Assembly (NCBI RefSeq): GCF_000308795.1
Contig: NZ_BAGK01000170.1
Location: 1-41,002 of the forward strand
Length of the DNA: 41,002 nt
Direction: 5' to 3'
From: Nocardia thailandica NBRC 100428
Lineage (GTDB): Bacteria > Actinomycetota > Actinomycetes > Mycobacteriales > Mycobacteriaceae
Part shown: positions 8,378 to 15,821 of the stretch, in pieces
Layout of the letters: each line of letters begins with the position of its first letter
Position numbering within the stretch: the stretch's first letter is position 1
The notes under the pieces: generated by a model
Database searches by the model: none
Told to the model about the DNA's origin: nothing
Seen by the model: the letters and a program-made list of their open reading frames with translations, nothing else
Program-made: the position numbers and the translations under genes

Positions 8378-8770
8378 ATGACGACACCGACCGAGATGAC
8401 GAAAGAGTTCCAACGTCTGGCGGGGGAAGCGTCCGCAGGACGATTGATAATCGAGTACGACGCCGCTGAGCGTTGTGCACGATGGTGCGACGACTACGTC
8501 ACGGACCTGCGCCGACTCGTAGCGAGGACGCAGAACCTGGTGAGCGTCGACTCCTTCGGAAAACTGACCTCGGCGATCGCGCTGGGGAAGAAGTTCAACG
8601 ATCTGGCACTCGGCGGCGCGGGTACCGGTTCGTATGCCGATGCCGCCACCAAGCACATAGAGGTCATCGAAGCCATGGCCGACATGTACCGCAAGGCCGG
8701 CGCCGCCTATCAGGCCTGCGACGAACAGACCCAGGCGGCCATCAAAGCCAAGACGAACAATCTCGGGTGA
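8378..8770 (+). CDS. 130-residue helical protein with YxxxD signal (cassette A)
   Basis: All-alpha protein of 130 residues without signal peptide or membrane segment. It has an N-terminal helix with ERCARWCDDY (Cys33, Trp36, Cys37), a short Gly-rich turn around 79-86, and a C-terminal helix IEVIEAMADMYRKAGAAYQACDEQ. Y111-x3-D115 fits the general type VII secretion signal that follows the helical hairpin in PE, EspC-like and WXG100 partners. It is not a canonical WXG100 (no W-x-G turn) nor a canonical PE protein. I infer a secreted or PPE-partner role from motif and neighbourhood. Start: ATG at 8378, with only a weak upstream GAGAG. Confidence 0.75.
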   Translation: MTTPTEMTKEFQRLAGEASAGRLIIEYDAAERCARWCDDYVTDLRRLVARTQNLVSVDSFGKLTSAIALGKKFNDLALGGAGTGSYADAATKHIEVIEAMADMYRKAGAAYQACDEQTQAAIKAKTNNLG

Positions 8771-9190
8771 CGCACGCGCTGGACGCCGCCCGCCGATCCT
8801 CTACCCCCGATGATGAGCGCTGGGGAAGACCGAGATGCATACACCTGTCGCCGACGCTGCCCCATACACCGCGTGCTGCACTGGGCGGTCCCTCACCAGC
8901 AGACCACATACCTGCTGAATCTCAGACCTGTCCCCTCGGTCGCCCGGTCGGCGGCCGCGGCAAGGTGCAGTGCGGCACCGCCGGGCCACAACGATGCGGA
9001 AGCCACTGCCGAAATGGGAACCGGATCGGGGTCAGGCGCGTCCAATCCATCGAGACGTCGTGGGGAAAGGACGCGCCTGATGAGGGGACGAACTCATGTT
9101 TGCGCAGGTGGGCGCGGTTTCGGCCGAGTCGGCGGCCCCCGATGTCTCTGCTATCGTGACCCGGAGTCGAGTCGAAGGTCGGGGGTACCC
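8771..9190 (+). promoter_or_regulatory. Intergenic leader of cassette B: inverted repeat and extended -10
   Basis: 420 bp with no credible gene. From about 8944 onward it is almost identical to the leader at 10279-10525. It contains TCAGGCGCGTCC (9032-9043) and GGACGCGCCTGA (9069-9080), a perfect 12-bp inverted repeat with a 25-nt spacer, and TGCTATCGT with the -10 hexamer at 9152-9157, 33 nt before the ATG. AAGGTCGGGGG supplies the ribosome-binding site. Confidence 0.6.
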
Positions 9191-9370
9191 ATGCGGGTGA
9201 TCGGTGTCGTCGCCGGGGTGTGCGCGGTGACGCTCACCGTCGCGGGATGCGGGGAGACCGTCACGGGGTCCGGGGCGCCGACGACCAGCGCAGCGGGGAC
9301 ACCACTGTCCAAGGAGCAGCTGTTCGATCCGTGCACACTGCCAGACAGTGTGATCGCCGCGACCGGTGCG
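8944..9370 (+). repeat. Direct repeat, copy 1: leader plus lipoprotein N-terminus
   Basis: Pairs with 10279-10705 (offset about 1335 bp). Over the 247 bp upstream of the start codon I count only about four differences by eye. Identity remains high through the signal-peptide region and drops further into the lipoprotein. Confidence 0.8.
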
Positions 9371-9745
9371 GACCCGGCCACCAAGGACACGAACCCACTG
9401 GGTCGGGAACCGTCGAGGTTCCGTGCCTGCAAGTGGATGGCCGAGAACTCGGATGGCCGTTCGGGCCACTTCATGATGGTGAGTTCGACCACCTACACCC
9501 TCGAGGACTATCGGGCGAACTCACTCTTCCACGACTTCGTTGATGTCCAGATCGGTGGCCGTGCAGGTCTGCGATCGTACGTCGGCAACGAAAACCCGCC
9601 GGTTGAATGCGATATCGCCTTCAACACCTCGAGGGGGATCGTCTCCGTTTCCACCGACAAGTTCGTCGACAGCAAGACGACTACCGATCCCTGCGTTTTC
9701 GCGACGAAGGCCGCCGAGCAGGTGGTCTCGAGCCTGCCGAAGTAG
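9191..9745 (+). CDS. DUF3558 lipoprotein, copy 3 (cassette B)
   Basis: 184-residue predicted lipoprotein. Signal peptide MRVIGVVAGVCAVTLTVAGC with lipobox VAGC. Conserved DUF3558 blocks: EQLFDPCTLPDSVIAATGAD, PATKDTNPLG, FRACKW, YTLEDYRANSLFHDF, ECDIAF, DKFVDSKTTTDPCVFATKAAEQV. Its signal peptide and first 60 or so residues nearly match copy 4, whereas the region around ENSDGRSGHFMMV to GGRAGLRSYVGNE differs. Start fixed by the paralogues and by an upstream AAGG/GGGGG ribosome-binding site. Confidence 0.9.
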   Translation: MRVIGVVAGVCAVTLTVAGCGETVTGSGAPTTSAAGTPLSKEQLFDPCTLPDSVIAATGADPATKDTNPLGREPSRFRACKWMAENSDGRSGHFMMVSSTTYTLEDYRANSLFHDFVDVQIGGRAGLRSYVGNENPPVECDIAFNTSRGIVSVSTDKFVDSKTTTDPCVFATKAAEQVVSSLPK

Positions 9746-9777
9746 GGCAGGGCCCAGCTGACAACCAGGGAGCGACG

Positions 9778-10170
9778 ATGACGAATCCAGCCACCATGGT
9801 CCAGGAACTCCAGCGCCTGGCCGGCGAAGCCTCGGCCGGCCGCCTCATCATCGAGTTCGACGCCGCCGAGCGGTGTGCGAGATGGTGCGACGACTACGCT
9901 CGTGAACTGCGCATCCTCTCGACGAGAAGCCGAGGACTGGTGCGTAGAGACTCCTTCGGCAATCTCACCTCGGCCAAGGCGCTGGCCCAGAAGTTCTCCG
10001 ATCTGGCCGACGGCGGCGCGAATTCCGGGTCCTACTCCGAAGCCGCACGCCAACACATCGAGGTCATCGAAGCCATGGCCGACATGCACCGCAAGGCAGG
10101 CGCCGCCTATCAGGCCTGCGACGAACAGACCCAGGCGGCCATCAAAGCCAAGACGAACAATCTCGGCTGA
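9778..10170 (+). CDS. 130-residue helical protein with YxxxD signal (cassette B)
   Basis: Paralogue of the proteins at 8378 and 11116, also 130 residues. ERCARWCDDY is retained, and the C-terminal helix ends AAYQACDEQTQAAIKAKTN with Y111-x3-D115. One substitution (His for Tyr) lies in ADMHRKAG. GGGAG at 9768-9772 precedes the ATG by 5 nt. A longer frame open from 9607 overlaps the lipoprotein and was not used. Follows copy 3 by 32 bp. Confidence 0.78.
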   Translation: MTNPATMVQELQRLAGEASAGRLIIEFDAAERCARWCDDYARELRILSTRSRGLVRRDSFGNLTSAKALAQKFSDLADGGANSGSYSEAARQHIEVIEAMADMHRKAGAAYQACDEQTQAAIKAKTNNLG

Positions 10171-10177
10171 CGCACGG
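9991..10177 (+). repeat. Direct repeat, copy 1: C-terminal coding end of the YxxxD gene
   Basis: Pairs with 11329-11515, with about five differences in 187 bp by eye. The last 100 bp are also nearly identical to the cassette A gene (end 8770). The homogenised stretch covers the YxxxD helix and runs through the stop codon into TGACGCACG. Confidence 0.75.
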
Positions 10178-10525
10178 AGGAGATGGCGCCGGCCGTCCAT
10201 ATACAGCGTGCTGCACTGGACGGTGCCTGATCGGCACACCAGCTTCCACTGAACCAGAGACCCGTCCCCTCGATTGCCCGGTCGGCGGCCGCGCGCAAGG
10301 TGCAGTGCGGCACCGCCGGGCCACAACGATGCGGAAGCCACTGCCGAAATGGGAACCGGATCGGGGTCAGGCGCGTCCTATCCATCGAGACGTTGTGGGG
10401 AAAGGACGCGCCTGATGAGGGGACGAACTCATGTTTGCGCAGGTGGGCGCGGTTTCGGCCGAGTCGGCGGCCCCCGATGTCTCTGCTATCGTGACCCGGA
10501 GTCGAGTCGAAGGTCGGGGGTACCC
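10171..10525 (+). promoter_or_regulatory. Intergenic leader of cassette C: inverted repeat and extended -10
   Basis: 355 bp with no credible gene. The inverted repeat TCAGGCGCGTCC (10367-10378) / GGACGCGCCTGA (10404-10415) and the extended -10 TGCTATCGT (hexamer 10487-10492) are in the same positions relative to the start as in cassette B. Just after the preceding stop, GGAGGAGATGGCG resembles a ribosome-binding site and start codon, but the frame ends after 15 codons. Confidence 0.6.
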
Positions 10526-10705
10526 ATGCGGGTGATCGGTGTCGTGGCCGGGGTGTGCGCGGTGGCGCTCGCCGTCGTGGGATGTGGGGAGACCGTCACG
10601 GGGTCCGGGGCGCCGACGACCAGCGCAGCGGGGGTACCACTGTCCAAGGAGCAGTTGTTCGATCCGTGCACGCTGCCAGACAGTGTGATTGCCGCGACCG
10701 GTGCG
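10279..10705 (+). repeat. Direct repeat, copy 2: leader plus lipoprotein N-terminus
   Basis: Second copy of the segment at 8944-9370; see that entry. Together with the repeats at the far ends it bounds cassettes of about 1.34 kb. Confidence 0.8.
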
Positions 10706-11080
10706 GATCCGGCGACCAAGGACACGAAGCCCTTCGGCCGCGATCGCGAGAGGTTCGTCGGCTGCAAGTGGCGTGCGGACAAGTCGGATGAGCGATGGGG
10801 CCACTACATGCTGGTCAGCGCCACCTCGTACACCATGGCCGACTATAGGGCCAACGGCCTCTTCCACGACTTCAAGGACGTGCAGATCCGCGGACGTAGA
10901 GCGGTTCAGTCGTACGTCGGCACAGAGAACCCTCCGGTGGAATGCGATATCGCGTTCGAGTCGACAAAGGGCGTGATCTCTGTATCGACCGACAAATTCG
11001 TCGACAGCAAGACCAGCACCGACCCGTGCACCTTCGCCACACGCGCCGCCGAGCAGATCGCCGCCAGCCTCCCGGAGTAG
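10526..11080 (+). CDS. DUF3558 lipoprotein, copy 4 (cassette C)
   Basis: 184-residue predicted lipoprotein. Signal peptide MRVIGVVAGVCAVALAVVGC, lipobox VVGC. DUF3558 blocks: EQLFDPCTLPDSVIAATGAD, PATKDTKPFG, FVGCKW, YTMADYRANGLFHDF, VECDIAF, DKFVDSKTSTDPCTFATRAAEQI. The central region (RADKSDERWGHYMLVSATS) differs from copy 3 although both ends are alike. It is followed 35 bp later by a YxxxD gene, then by the PPE-like and EspG genes. Confidence 0.9.
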   Translation: MRVIGVVAGVCAVALAVVGCGETVTGSGAPTTSAAGVPLSKEQLFDPCTLPDSVIAATGADPATKDTKPFGRDRERFVGCKWRADKSDERWGHYMLVSATSYTMADYRANGLFHDFKDVQIRGRRAVQSYVGTENPPVECDIAFESTKGVISVSTDKFVDSKTSTDPCTFATRAAEQIAASLPE

Positions 11081-11115
11081 TGCGGCCGAGCGGAAATCCA
11101 TAGGAGGTAGCGTCC

Positions 11116-11508
11116 GTGACAAATCCTGCCACGATGGTCCAAGAACTACAGCGCCTTGCGGGAGAAGCCGCAGCGGGTCGGTTGATCATCGAGTTCGATG
11201 CCGCAGAGCGGTGCGCCAAGTGGTGCGATGACTACGCTGGGCAGCTTCGTGACCTGTCGACGAGAAGCCGTGGTCTGGTCCGCGCTGACGCATTCGGGAA
11301 TCTCGCCTCGGCCAAGGCACTCGGCAAGAAGTTCTCCGATCTGGCCGACGGCGGCGCGAATTCCGGGTCCTACTCCGAAGCCGCACGCCAACACATCGAG
11401 GTCATCGAAGCCATGGCCGACATGTACCGCAAGGCAGGCGCCGCCTATCAGGCCTGCGACGAGCAGACCCAGGCGGCAATCAAGGCCAAGACGAACAATC
11501 TGGGCTGA
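11116..11508 (+). CDS. 130-residue helical protein with YxxxD signal (cassette C)
   Basis: Third paralogue, starting at GTG 11116 behind a textbook ribosome-binding site AGGAGG at 11102-11107. ERCAKWCDDY and the C-terminal IEVIEAMADMYRKAGAAYQACDEQ with Y111-x3-D115 are present. It directly precedes the PPE-like gene with only 14 bp between stop and start. This is the position a PE-type partner takes upstream of a PPE gene in ESX loci, and it supports pairing of the two products. Confidence 0.8.
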   Translation: MTNPATMVQELQRLAGEAAAGRLIIEFDAAERCAKWCDDYAGQLRDLSTRSRGLVRADAFGNLASAKALGKKFSDLADGGANSGSYSEAARQHIEVIEAMADMYRKAGAAYQACDEQTQAAIKAKTNNLG

Positions 11509-11515
11509 CGCACGG
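11329..11515 (+). repeat. Direct repeat, copy 2: C-terminal coding end of the YxxxD gene
   Basis: Second copy of 9991-10177. It ends at TGACGCACGG, a few bases before the ribosome-binding site of the PPE-like gene. Confidence 0.75.
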
Positions 11516-11522
11516 GGGAAAG

Positions 11523-12878
11523 ATGAGCGACTCATACGATTACACGCTGTCGGCACTCGGCTACCTCGGTGGCCGGGTGACCGACCTGTTCACCTCCGGG
11601 ATCAGCCCGACCACACCGGAGAAGAACGCCCAGACCGATGGCAACAATGCCCGGAACCGGCTCTACGCGGAGAACGCCACCCTCGGACAGGGCTTCTCCG
11701 GTGAGTACACCGCGCCGGTGCTGGTCGACGGTGTCATCGAGAACTTCGTCGGAGTTCCCCATGCCAAGATCATGGAGTTCATCGATTCGATCAAGCTCAC
11801 CGAGATGAGCAACAGCGTGCAGTCCTGGAAAGACCTGGCGACGGACACCACCACCAAAGCCACTGCGTTCCACGACAATATCGCCAAGGAGATGCAGCGG
11901 GGCTGGTCGGGTTCGGCGGCCGACAGCGCGCTGGCGAGCGTGAAGAGCTACCTGGGTGATGTGCACAAGGTCGACCAGGCCGCCTCGCTCATCGCGAACA
12001 AGATGGAAGAGGCATACACCGGGTTCCAGCAGGTGTACTACCAGGTGCCCCAGCCTTCGGAGGGCCGGTCGGGCGGAATTCTGGCGAGCGGCGTGAACAT
12101 TGTCGCCAACTCGGTACTGCCGGGGGCGGGCGGCGTGACCGGCTGGTTCATCTCCGGCACCGACGAACGCCGCGCACAGAACGCCGAGAACAAGGCCAAC
12201 GAGATCATGCAGACGGTCTACCGGCCGGTGGCCTTGCAGGCCGACACCAAAGTGCCCAAGGTGCCCTTGCCGGTGACGCCGCAGGCGAAGCCGAACGGCG
12301 AGATCCCGGACAACGACGGCGACGGCAACGGCAACGGGTCCGGCAACCCCAACGGGACCACGCCCAACGGCACCAACCCCAACACCAATCCGGCGTCGAC
12401 CACCGAGAATCCGGCCACGACCACGGAGAACCCGGACGACACCACCACGGACGACAACGACGACGACACGAGCACCAATCCGTCGTCGACGACCCCGCAG
12501 TCGACCACACCGGAGACCACGAACCCGACGACGCCGAACGGCACCAACCCGGCGGGGACCAATCCGGCGGGGACCAACCCGACCGGATCCGGCGGGCCGG
12601 GTTCGGGTAGCCCCGGAAGCGGCACCCCCGGGGCCGGGAAGAGCATTCCCGGTACGGGACAGCAGAATCCGACGGCGGCGGGTGCGGGCACCACCGCGGC
12701 GGCCGGGACCGCGCGTTCGGGGATGAGCGGCATGGGTGGTATGGGTGCGCCCGGCCGGGGTGGCGGCAAGGAGGACGAGTCGGAGCACAACGCGCCCGAC
12801 TGGCTGCGCCGGGTCTACGAGGAACTGCTCGGTCCGGACGAGAAGCACGTGCCACCGGTGATCGGCGGGGATGCATGA
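11523..12878 (+). CDS. PPE-like type VII secretion substrate with long disordered tail
   Basis: 451-residue protein. The first 240 residues are mainly helical and include MQRGWSGSAADSALASVKSYL (W128-S-G130), followed by a long helix ending in AYTGFQQVYYQVPQPSE; this is the W-x-G hairpin layout of PPE/WXG-type ESX substrates. Residues 190-210 (ILASGVNIVANSVLPGAGG) are more hydrophobic. About 250-415 is an Asn/Thr/Gly/Pro/Ser/Asp-rich low-complexity region with repeats such as GTNPAGTNPAGTNP. It ends with a compact segment PDWLRRVYEELLGPDEKHVPPVIG, like the C-termini of other nocardial PPE-like proteins. GGGGGAAAG precedes the ATG. The stop overlaps the espG start (ATGA). PPE-like is the best call; the N-terminus is not a canonical PPE motif. 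Confidence 0.78.
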   Translation: MSDSYDYTLSALGYLGGRVTDLFTSGISPTTPEKNAQTDGNNARNRLYAENATLGQGFSGEYTAPVLVDGVIENFVGVPHAKIMEFIDSIKLTEMSNSVQSWKDLATDTTTKATAFHDNIAKEMQRGWSGSAADSALASVKSYLGDVHKVDQAASLIANKMEEAYTGFQQVYYQVPQPSEGRSGGILASGVNIVANSVLPGAGGVTGWFISGTDERRAQNAENKANEIMQTVYRPVALQADTKVPKVPLPVTPQAKPNGEIPDNDGDGNGNGSGNPNGTTPNGTNPNTNPASTTENPATTTENPDDTTTDDNDDDTSTNPSSTTPQSTTPETTNPTTPNGTNPAGTNPAGTNPTGSGGPGSGSPGSGTPGAGKSIPGTGQQNPTAAGAGTTAAAGTARSGMSGMGGMGAPGRGGGKEDESEHNAPDWLRRVYEELLGPDEKHVPPVIGGDA

Positions 12879-13636
12879 GCGGTACCTGGGAGTTGACCCA
12901 GTTCGAGTTCTGGGTCGTCTGGGAGACGCTGGGCCGCGACCGGATGCCGTTTCCGCTGCAGTTCCGGTCGGGGGCCGCCTCGCAGGCCGAGTTCGACGAG
13001 TCGTGCCGCACGGCGGCGAACTCGATGATCGACCGCATGCGGCACGAGGAAGCGCTCTTCCACGCCCTGCACGCGCTGGCGCATCCGGAGGTGCGGGTGG
13101 AGATGTTCGGGTACCGGCGCGACGGACGGGACCGGATGGTGCGGGCCTGCGCGACGATCGAAGCGGGCAACGGCGCGGTGGCGGCGCAGATTCCGGGTGC
13201 GGAGTTCCGCGAGGGCGCCAACATCATGGTGTCCCTGCGGCCCGCGCAGACGGTGGTCCGGCAGCTGCTCGGTGTGCTGCCGGACGTGCGGCCTGGCGCG
13301 GAGCCCGCGGTCGACATCCATCGCTCGGAGTTCGACCAGCCGGTGGACCGCGGATCCATGCACCGGTCGGCCGGTGAGCGGGCGACCCGGCTGATCAAGC
13401 GACCGTTCCGCACCTACGCCGAGGTCCGGGTCGACCACGGCGCGGCACTGGACGGCTCGACCGACCGGGGCACCCAGATCACCGTCATCGACTACGTCGA
13501 CGACGGCCGCTACCTGATCCGCGAAGGCGAGCGGATCGAGGCGATGCCGATCGATACGGGTCGGCTGTGCACGGAGATCGACGGCATGATCGCGCGGGCG
13601 CGGGACTCGGCACGCGAATCGGCCTGGCGGTACTGA
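12875..13636 (+). CDS. espG: EspG-family ESX secretion chaperone
   Basis: 253-residue protein resembling ESX secretion-associated EspG, cytosolic chaperones that bind the tip of the PE-PPE hairpin and deliver it to the ESX membrane complex. The N-terminus WELTQFEFWVVWETLGRDRMPFPLQF is the typical EspG opening. The body alternates strands and helices, and the C-terminus has GRYLIREGERIEAMPIDTGRL. It overlaps the PPE-like gene by 4 bp (ATGA), implying translational coupling and a direct chaperone-client relation. No ESX ATPase, EccB-E or mycosin genes are in the window, so secretion must rely on machinery elsewhere. The gene symbol marks family membership only. Confidence 0.85.
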   Translation: MSGTWELTQFEFWVVWETLGRDRMPFPLQFRSGAASQAEFDESCRTAANSMIDRMRHEEALFHALHALAHPEVRVEMFGYRRDGRDRMVRACATIEAGNGAVAAQIPGAEFREGANIMVSLRPAQTVVRQLLGVLPDVRPGAEPAVDIHRSEFDQPVDRGSMHRSAGERATRLIKRPFRTYAEVRVDHGAALDGSTDRGTQITVIDYVDDGRYLIREGERIEAMPIDTGRLCTEIDGMIARARDSARESAWRY

Positions 13637-13642
13637 CAGCCG

Positions 13643-13703
13643 GTCCGGGCACCGGATCGGTCCGCGGCTCATCCCCTCGGCGCCGAAGAGGCCGGTGCCG
13701 GAC
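13643..13703. terminator. Possible bidirectional terminator after espG
   Basis: GTCCGGGCACCGG (13643-13655) pairs with CCGGTGCCGGAC (13692-13703), leaving one bulged G and a loop of about 36 nt. It lies between the convergent espG and the gene ending at 13713. Confidence 0.4.
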
Positions 13704-13712
13704 AGGGAACCG

Positions 13713-14225
13713 TCAGTCGTCGGCCAGGACGATCAGCGTCACTTCGCCCGGGCCCGGCCCGATCGCGACCAGTTCGTGGAATTCGGTGTGGATCCAGCCG
13801 TAGTCGTGGCGGGCGTGAGCGCCCGGATCCTCCAGGACGTGGATCGTGTCGGCCCGGTGGAGGATCCGGTACACGGTGGTGTCGATCTCGGCCGCCAGAC
13901 CGGGCGGGATCGGGCCGTGCAGGTGCAGCCACCGGTCCACGATCGCGTCCGCCGTCGCCGTGTCCACGGTGGCGAAGGCCGCGGGAGTGATCGCGGCGAG
14001 GTGATACGGGCCGTGGACCCTCCCCGCCGGATCCACGCCGCCGCCGACGTAGTCGTCGCGGTAGTCGGTCGCGGCGAGGAGGCCGACCAGGAGCTGATCG
14101 GCGGGACCATCGGGGAAGACGAAGGCGCGCAGGTCGATCCAGCGGTAACCGTGCGCGCTGTCGGCGCCGAAGAGATGGTCGCGAAAGTTCAGAAAGGTCG
14201 TGGCGCGGAGCCGTCCGGCCGTCAC
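13713..14225 (-). CDS. Unknown protein translationally coupled to cobQ
   Basis: 170-residue soluble protein that I do not assign to a family. It starts at GTG 14225, which overlaps the cobQ stop in the tetranucleotide GTGA. Sequence landmarks are [31 protein letters not shown], a Gly/Tyr-rich [23 protein letters not shown], and [27 protein letters not shown]. No signal peptide, membrane segment or known catalytic motif is seen. The frame stays open far upstream through cobQ, but that part is only the high-GC shadow of cobQ. Coupling suggests co-regulation with corrin synthesis, not necessarily a role in it. Confidence 0.75.
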   Translation of the reverse strand: MTAGRLRATTFLNFRDHLFGADSAHGYRWIDLRAFVFPDGPADQLLVGLLAATDYRDDYVGGGVDPAGRVHGPYHLAAITPAAFATVDTATADAIVDRWLHLHGPIPPGLAAEIDTTVYRILHRADTIHVLEDPGAHARHDYGWIHTEFHELVAIGPGPGEVTLIVLADD

Positions 14226-15751
14226 AGGGCGGTCCGGATCACGGGCAGATCCGGGGTGGCGCCGTCGCGGATGAGGTCTCGCAGGGCGCCGAGGTCGACG
14301 TGGGCTTCGATGAGGTCGGCCAGCAGATCGAGCTGGGCGGTGCGGACGTCGGCGACGGAGGTGTCCGGGGCGCAGGCGAATCCGGTGCGGCCCGCGTGGG
14401 CGGCCACCTCGGCGAGCCAGGCGCGGCGGAAGACGTCGTTCTCCAGGAGCCCGTGCAGGTGGGTGCCCCAGACCCCGCCCCGGGCCGCGCCCTCGGGCGC
14501 GCCGTCCACGGTGAGCCAGGGCGACTCGGCCGTGCGGGTGACGCGGCCGTGGTGGATCTCGTAGCCGGCGACGGGGATTCGGCCGTGGGTGCCGGTGGAC
14601 CGGCGGGCGATCTTCGGGTCGGCGAAGGTGATGTCGAGGTCGAGGATGCCGAGGCCCTCGGTGGATCCGTCGCCGGATTCGATGTCGTCGTCGATGCGGG
14701 TGCCGAGCATCTGGTAGCCGCCGCAGATGCCGAGCACGGGACGGCCGGAGGCCGCACGGGCGCGCAGGGCGTCGCCGAGGCCGTTGGCGCGCAACCAGTT
14801 CAGGTCCGAGACGGTGGCCTTGCTGCCGGGGACGACGACCAGGTCGGCGCCGGTGAGCTGGTCGGGGCGGTCGGCCCAGCGCACGGCGACGCCGGGTTCG
14901 CAGGCCAGCGCCTCGATGTCGGTGGAGTTGGAGACGCGCGGCAGGCGGACGGCGGCGACGCTCAGCCAGTCCCGGCCGTGCGGCGGGGCGGGACGGCCCA
15001 CCGGGGCGCCCGCGACGGTGCCGAGGGAGTCCTCGGCGTCGAGCCACAGGTCGGGGGCGAACGGGAGCACGCCGAGGGTGGGGCGGCCGGACAGGGCCTC
15101 CAGCTGTTCCAGGCCGGGCCGGAGCAGGTCGACGTCGCCGCGGAACTTGTTGACCAGGAAGCCCGAGACGAGTCGCTGGTCCTCGGGTTCCAGGACGGCG
15201 ACGGTGCCGAAGAGATGCGCGAGGACGCCGCCGCGATCGATGTCGCCGACGACGAGCACGGGCAGATCCGCCGCGCGGGCCAGACCCATGTTCGCCAGAT
15301 CGGTGGCGCGCAGGTTGATCTCGGCGGGGGAACCGGCGCCCTCGCAGATCACGACGTCGAATTCGGCGCGCAGCGCGGCGAGTTCGTCGGCGACGACCTC
15401 GCGCAGACGCTGCCGGTGTTCGAAATAGTCGCGGGCGCCGACGGTTCCGACGGCCTTGCCGCGCACCACGAGCTGGGAGCGGCGGTCGCTGCCGGGTTTG
15501 AGCAGCACCGGGTTGAACCGGACGCTGGGTTCGAGCCCGCACGCCCGGGCCTGGAGCGCCTGCGCGCGACCGATCTCGCCGCCGTCGGGGGTCACGACGG
15601 AGTTGTTGGACATGTTCTGCGCCTTGAACGGCGCGACCCGCACCCCGCGCCGGGCCAGCAGCCGGCAGAGGCCGGCCACCACCACGCTCTTGCCCGCGTC
15701 GGAGGTGGTGCCGGCGATCAGCAGGGCGCCGCGCACGCCCCTCATGTCCAT
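14222..15751 (-). CDS. cobQ: Cobyric acid synthase
   Basis: Glutamine-dependent amidotransferase that amidates four side chains of adenosylcobyrinic acid a,c-diamide to give cobyric acid in cobalamin synthesis. The N-terminal dethiobiotin-synthetase-like ATP domain shows GTTSDAGKS (14-22), KAQNMSNNS and [11 protein letters not shown]. The C-terminal class I glutaminase domain has [12 protein letters not shown] with nucleophile Cys343 and a late [11 protein letters not shown] with the catalytic His. The length of 509 residues is normal. Starts are possible at ATG 15751 or 15745. The downstream gene overlaps by 4 bp. No cobalamin riboswitch is seen upstream. Confidence 0.95.
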   Translation of the reverse strand: MDMRGVRGALLIAGTTSDAGKSVVVAGLCRLLARRGVRVAPFKAQNMSNNSVVTPDGGEIGRAQALQARACGLEPSVRFNPVLLKPGSDRRSQLVVRGKAVGTVGARDYFEHRQRLREVVADELAALRAEFDVVICEGAGSPAEINLRATDLANMGLARAADLPVLVVGDIDRGGVLAHLFGTVAVLEPEDQRLVSGFLVNKFRGDVDLLRPGLEQLEALSGRPTLGVLPFAPDLWLDAEDSLGTVAGAPVGRPAPPHGRDWLSVAAVRLPRVSNSTDIEALACEPGVAVRWADRPDQLTGADLVVVPGSKATVSDLNWLRANGLGDALRARAASGRPVLGICGGYQMLGTRIDDDIESGDGSTEGLGILDLDITFADPKIARRSTGTHGRIPVAGYEIHHGRVTRTAESPWLTVDGAPEGAARGGVWGTHLHGLLENDVFRRAWLAEVAAHAGRTGFACAPDTSVADVRTAQLDLLADLIEAHVDLGALRDLIRDGATPDLPVIRTAL

Positions 15752-15821
15752 GCCGCGCCCGCGCGCTCGTCGAACGGCGGCGCCGACGGCTCCGCGCCGG
15801 GCGACTCGACCCGCGCCCCGC

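Noticed and set aside
8944..11515. Repeats considered as a CRISPR array or as insertion-sequence ends
   Set aside because: Unit length is about 1.34 kb and includes genes; no short regular spacers, no transposase and no terminal inverted repeats with target duplication.
13713..15542. A 609-codon minus-strand frame through cobQ
   Set aside because: Only the last 170 codons look like protein; the rest is an Arg/Pro/Ala-rich shadow in an alternative frame of cobQ.
15752..15821. Cobalamin riboswitch upstream of cobQ
   Set aside because: The gap is 70 bp and shows none of the conserved cobalamin-riboswitch blocks.
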